This document shows, piece after piece, positions 5,632 to 7,931 of a stretch of 7,931 bases of DNA; positions within the stretch are counted from its first letter, which is position 1, and every line of letters begins with the position of its first letter. Source of the DNA: an uncultured Granulosicoccaceae bacterium. GTDB lineage: Bacteria > Pseudomonadota > Gammaproteobacteria > Granulosicoccales > Granulosicoccaceae. The notes beneath the pieces were generated by a model that searched no databases, was not told where the DNA came from, and saw nothing but the letters and a program-made list of their open reading frames with translations. The stretch is from contig CALFBL010000081.1 of the NCBI GenBank assembly GCA_937951695.1, positions 1 through 7,931 on the forward strand. Direction: 5' to 3'. Both the position numbers and the translations under genes were made by a program.

Positions 5632-7931
5632 TCAGTCGCGATCCCACACAGACTTTTTCTTTGACTGTTTCTTCGAATCCGCTTTCTTCGAATCCGCTTT
5701 CTTCGAATCCGCTTTCTTCGATGCCGCTTTTTTCGAATCCGCTTTTTTCGATGCCGCTTTTTTCGATGCCGCTTTCTTAGCTGCAGCTGTGCGATAAGCA
5801 ACCGTTTTCGCAGCTGGTTTTTTTGCAATCACCTTTTTTGCAGCCGCTTTGCGGGTACTCGTTGTCTTGCTTTGAGTCTTTTTTGTTACCGCTGTTTTTG
5901 CTGCTATTTTCCCGGTTGATATCTTCTTACCCGATATCGTCTTACTCGCAAATTTCTTACCACTGGCTTTCGTTCTGGATGTTTTACTAGACGCAGCTTT
6001 ACGGCGAGCAACTTTTTTTGCGCTGGCGTTTTTGGCCGTAGGCTTTGCCGTAGCCTGACTGCGCTCGACTGACGGCTTGCCATCCGATTTCTTCGCGCCT
6101 ACTTTACGTTCATTGATTTTCTTACCGCTGGCTTTCGATTCGTCAGCGCTTTTACCCACAGTTTTTCCATCGCCGGGTATCGGTGCCGCCTCTTCTCGAG
6201 TCGCCCTCTCTGTGCCATTGACACTGGGTCTCGCAGGTTTCGATTTTTTCCAAACATCCGGCTTTCGTCGGGTTTCGGGTTTTCCATTTGAAGATTTTCT
6301 CGTATCGGATTTTCCAGAGTCGGCAGTTCTCTTGTCGGTATTTCCAGAGTCTGGCTTGCGCTTATCGGACTGGTTTTGATCGGATTTTCTCGGATCACTC
6401 TTTCGTGAGTGGACCTTCTTGGCATCAAGGTATTTCGCAGCACTACCCGCCGCTTCTTTTTCGCGAGCACCCGCGTTGTCTTTTTTCTTTAGCCGCTGTT
6501 TGTTACGACGCAGCTGACTTTTGGATTTGCCCGGCCTCTTTTGTCGCACCTCAGGATCCATCAGGTTCTCGCCGCTAACCTCTATGCGCCGACGCGGGCC
6601 AGTATCGATTTCCTGGAAGTCGATTTTTCTGTCGTCCAAATTAACCGAGGTCACACACACTCTGATGGTTTCACCAAAGTGATATTGGCGACCGGTTTTT
6701 TCCCCGATAAGCGCACCTTGTGCTTGCTCGTAGCGGTAATAATCTTTGAACAAGCTGGTGATGTGCACCAACCCTTCAACATGCAAATCGTTCAGCTCGA
6801 CAAACAGTCCGAACGATGTCACGGTGGATATAACGCCATCGAATTCTTCACCCACACGCGACTGCATGTATTCGCATTTAAGCCAACTCATGACGTCGCG
6901 ACTGGCCTCTTCCGCACGCCGCTCTGTGGTTGAACAAGATTCACCGAAAACCTGCATATCTGACATCGAATAACGGTATAAGTCGACATCTTTTCGCGAC
7001 AGCGCAAATTTGATCGCCCGATGCACCAGTAAGTCCGGGTAACGACGGATTGGCGAGGTGAAGTGTGTGTACTGAGTCAGCGCCAAACCAAAGTGGCCTT
7101 CGTTCTTCGGCTGATAGACCGCTTGCTGCATCGAGCGCAACATGGTCGTCTGGATGATGGATCGATCTGCCCGGTCCTCAATAGCTTTCGACAGACGCGA
7201 ATAATTCAGCGGTGATGGCGCATCCCCACCACCCAACGATAAGCCTCGAAAGGCCAGAAAGGATCGCAAATCCTCCAGCCGATCGCTCTTGGGCCCTTGA
7301 TGCACCCGATACAGGGCTGGAATTTTCTGCCGCTCGACAAAGGCCGCCGCCGCGATGTTTGCCAAGATCATGCATTCTTCTATGAGCTTGTGCGCATCGT
7401 TGCGATGCACCGGCTTCAACTCCTGGATCTTTCGATCGTCATCAAAGATGATGCGCGTCTCGGTGGATTCGAATTCAATCACCCCGCGCTTGTCGCGAGC
7501 CGCCTTGAGAGCCTTATAAACTTGGTACAACGTGTCTAATGCCTGCACCACTTTGGCGTGTTGCTCACGCAGCTTTGAAGCAGTATTACTGACCATCTCC
7601 CAGGCCTGATCGTAAGTGAGTCTTGCGTGCGAGCGCATCACGGCATTGAAAAATCGTGTGCGCTTTATGCCACCGGTATCGTCCAATGTCAGCTCGCACA
7701 ACATGCACAGCCGATCGACGCCAGGGTTCAACGAACACAATCCGTTGGACAATACTTCGGGCAACATGGGTACGACCTGCCCTGGAAAGTACACCGATGT
7801 GCCGCGCTTGACGGCCTCGTCGTCCAGTGCTGAACCCGGTTCCACGTAACTGGCGACATCGGCGATGGCCACCAGTAAGCGAAATCCTCTATCGGTGCGT
7901 TCAGCAAACACAGCGTCGTCGAAATCTCGGG
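5632..7931 (-). CDS. rnr: Ribonuclease R, C-terminal part with a very long basic tail (cut by window edge)
   Basis: RNase R is the processive 3'-5' exoribonuclease that degrades structured RNA and takes part in rRNA quality control and trans-translation. The window opens at RDFDDAV, which holds the catalytic metal-binding aspartates of the RNB domain; the cold-shock domains lie beyond 7931. Counting from the Val codon at 7909-7911, the RNB domain runs to about 300, with GTSVYFPGQVVPMLPEVLSN at 37-56 and THFTSPIRRYPDLLVHRAI at 282-300. The S1 RNA-binding domain covers about 353-436 (GVISTVTSFGLFVEL). Residues 437-759 form a low-complexity basic tail, against a tail of roughly 80 residues in E. 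coli. The tail begins with RRNKQRLKKK, continues through a Lys/Ser/Asp zone (about 500-560), then a Lys/Ala/Ser zone (about 590-754) ending in KKA(D/A)S pentads. It ends SVWDRD. The tail resembles AlgP and histone-H1-like proteins. It ends 88 bases from the convergent glycosyltransferase gene. Confidence 0.96.
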   Translation of the reverse strand, partial: RDFDDAVFAERTDRGFRLLVAIADVASYVEPGSALDDEAVKRGTSVYFPGQVVPMLPEVLSNGLCSLNPGVDRLCMLCELTLDDTGGIKRTRFFNAVMRSHARLTYDQAWEMVSNTASKLREQHAKVVQALDTLYQVYKALKAARDKRGVIEFESTETRIIFDDDRKIQELKPVHRNDAHKLIEECMILANIAAAAFVERQKIPALYRVHQGPKSDRLEDLRSFLAFRGLSLGGGDAPSPLNYSRLSKAIEDRADRSIIQTTMLRSMQQAVYQPKNEGHFGLALTQYTHFTSPIRRYPDLLVHRAIKFALSRKDVDLYRYSMSDMQVFGESCSTTERRAEEASRDVMSWLKCEYMQSRVGEEFDGVISTVTSFGLFVELNDLHVEGLVHITSLFKDYYRYEQAQGALIGEKTGRQYHFGETIRVCVTSVNLDDRKIDFQEIDTGPRRRIEVSGENLMDPEVRQKRPGKSKSQLRRNKQRLKKKDNAGAREKEAAGSAAKYLDAKKVHSRKSDPRKSDQNQSDKRKPDSGNTDKRTADSGKSDTRKSSNGKPETRRKPDVWKKSKPARPSVNGTERATREEAAPIPGDGKTVGKSADESKASGKKINERKVGAKKSDGKPSVERSQATAKPTAKNASAKKVARRKAASSKTSRTKASGKKFASKTISGKKISTGKIAAKTAVTKKTQSKTTSTRKAAAKKVIAKKPAAKTVAYRTAAAKKAASKKAASKKADSKKAASKKADSKKADSKKADSKKQSKKKSVWDRD
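5672..5776 (-). repeat. Seven 15-bp tandem repeats within the rnr tail
   Basis: Seven consecutive 15-base units read TTCGAATCCGCTTTC on the plus strand. They vary only at AATCC versus ATGCC and in the last base (C or T). On the coding strand each unit encodes the pentad Lys-Lys-Ala-Asp/Ala-Ser. Because 15 is a multiple of three, gain or loss of a unit by slippage would change tail length without breaking the frame. The first three units (5672-5716) are identical, suggesting recent expansion at the 3' end of the gene. Confidence 0.9.

Noticed and set aside
5672..5776. Tandem repeats as a CRISPR array or plasmid iterons
   Set aside because: The units are contiguous with no spacers, are only 15 bp long, and sit in frame within rnr.
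5574..5780. Plus-strand open frame of repeated SNPL residues opposite the rnr tail
   Set aside because: It is the antisense reading of the 15-bp repeats; any in-frame repeat yields such a frame, and RNase R explains the sequence.

Overview
The window looks like chromosomal DNA of a gammaproteobacterium. The minus strand carries, in transcription order, rnr (cut by the right edge), rlmB, rpsF, rpsR, a DUF2232 membrane-protein gene, rplI and dnaB (cut by the left edge). That order, with a DUF2232 gene between rpsR and rplI, is the layout known from Pseudomonas-like gammaproteobacteria. I cannot name a genus from the sequence alone.

Layout: 1-289 is the N-terminal part of DnaB helicase. 311-763 is ribosomal protein bL9. 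781 to about 1671 is the DUF2232 membrane protein, whose start codon is unclear. 1691-1915 is bS18. 1946-2383 is bS6, with a TTG start and a GC-rich leader hairpin. 2493-3239 is the 23S rRNA 2'-O-methyltransferase RlmB. 3240-3351 is a short divergent control region. 3352-4359 and 4407-5543 are plus-strand genes for a FlaA1/PseB/CapE-type nucleotide-sugar dehydratase and a membrane-anchored family 2 glycosyltransferase. 5544-5631 is a convergent gap holding a strong inverted repeat. 5632-7931 is the larger C-terminal part of RNase R, ending in an unusually long Lys/Ala/Ser-rich tail.

The minus-strand genes form a translation and replication block: mRNA decay and rRNA processing (RNase R), rRNA methylation (RlmB), three ribosomal proteins, and the replicative helicase. 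rnr and rlmB are commonly adjacent. Here a two-gene sugar cassette on the opposite strand separates them, so rlmB probably needs its own promoter in the 112-bp divergent gap. The cassette has a good -35 box on its own strand. Parts of its first gene are visibly more AT-rich than rlmB, which suggests it was inserted into an otherwise conserved locus.

The points most worth a second look are the inserted dehydratase/glycosyltransferase pair, the roughly 320-residue histone-H1-like tail on RNase R with its in-frame 15-bp tandem repeats, the missing conventional start codon of the DUF2232 gene, and a near-identical direct repeat bracketing rpsF. I see no tRNA, rRNA, CRISPR array, transposase or phage gene.
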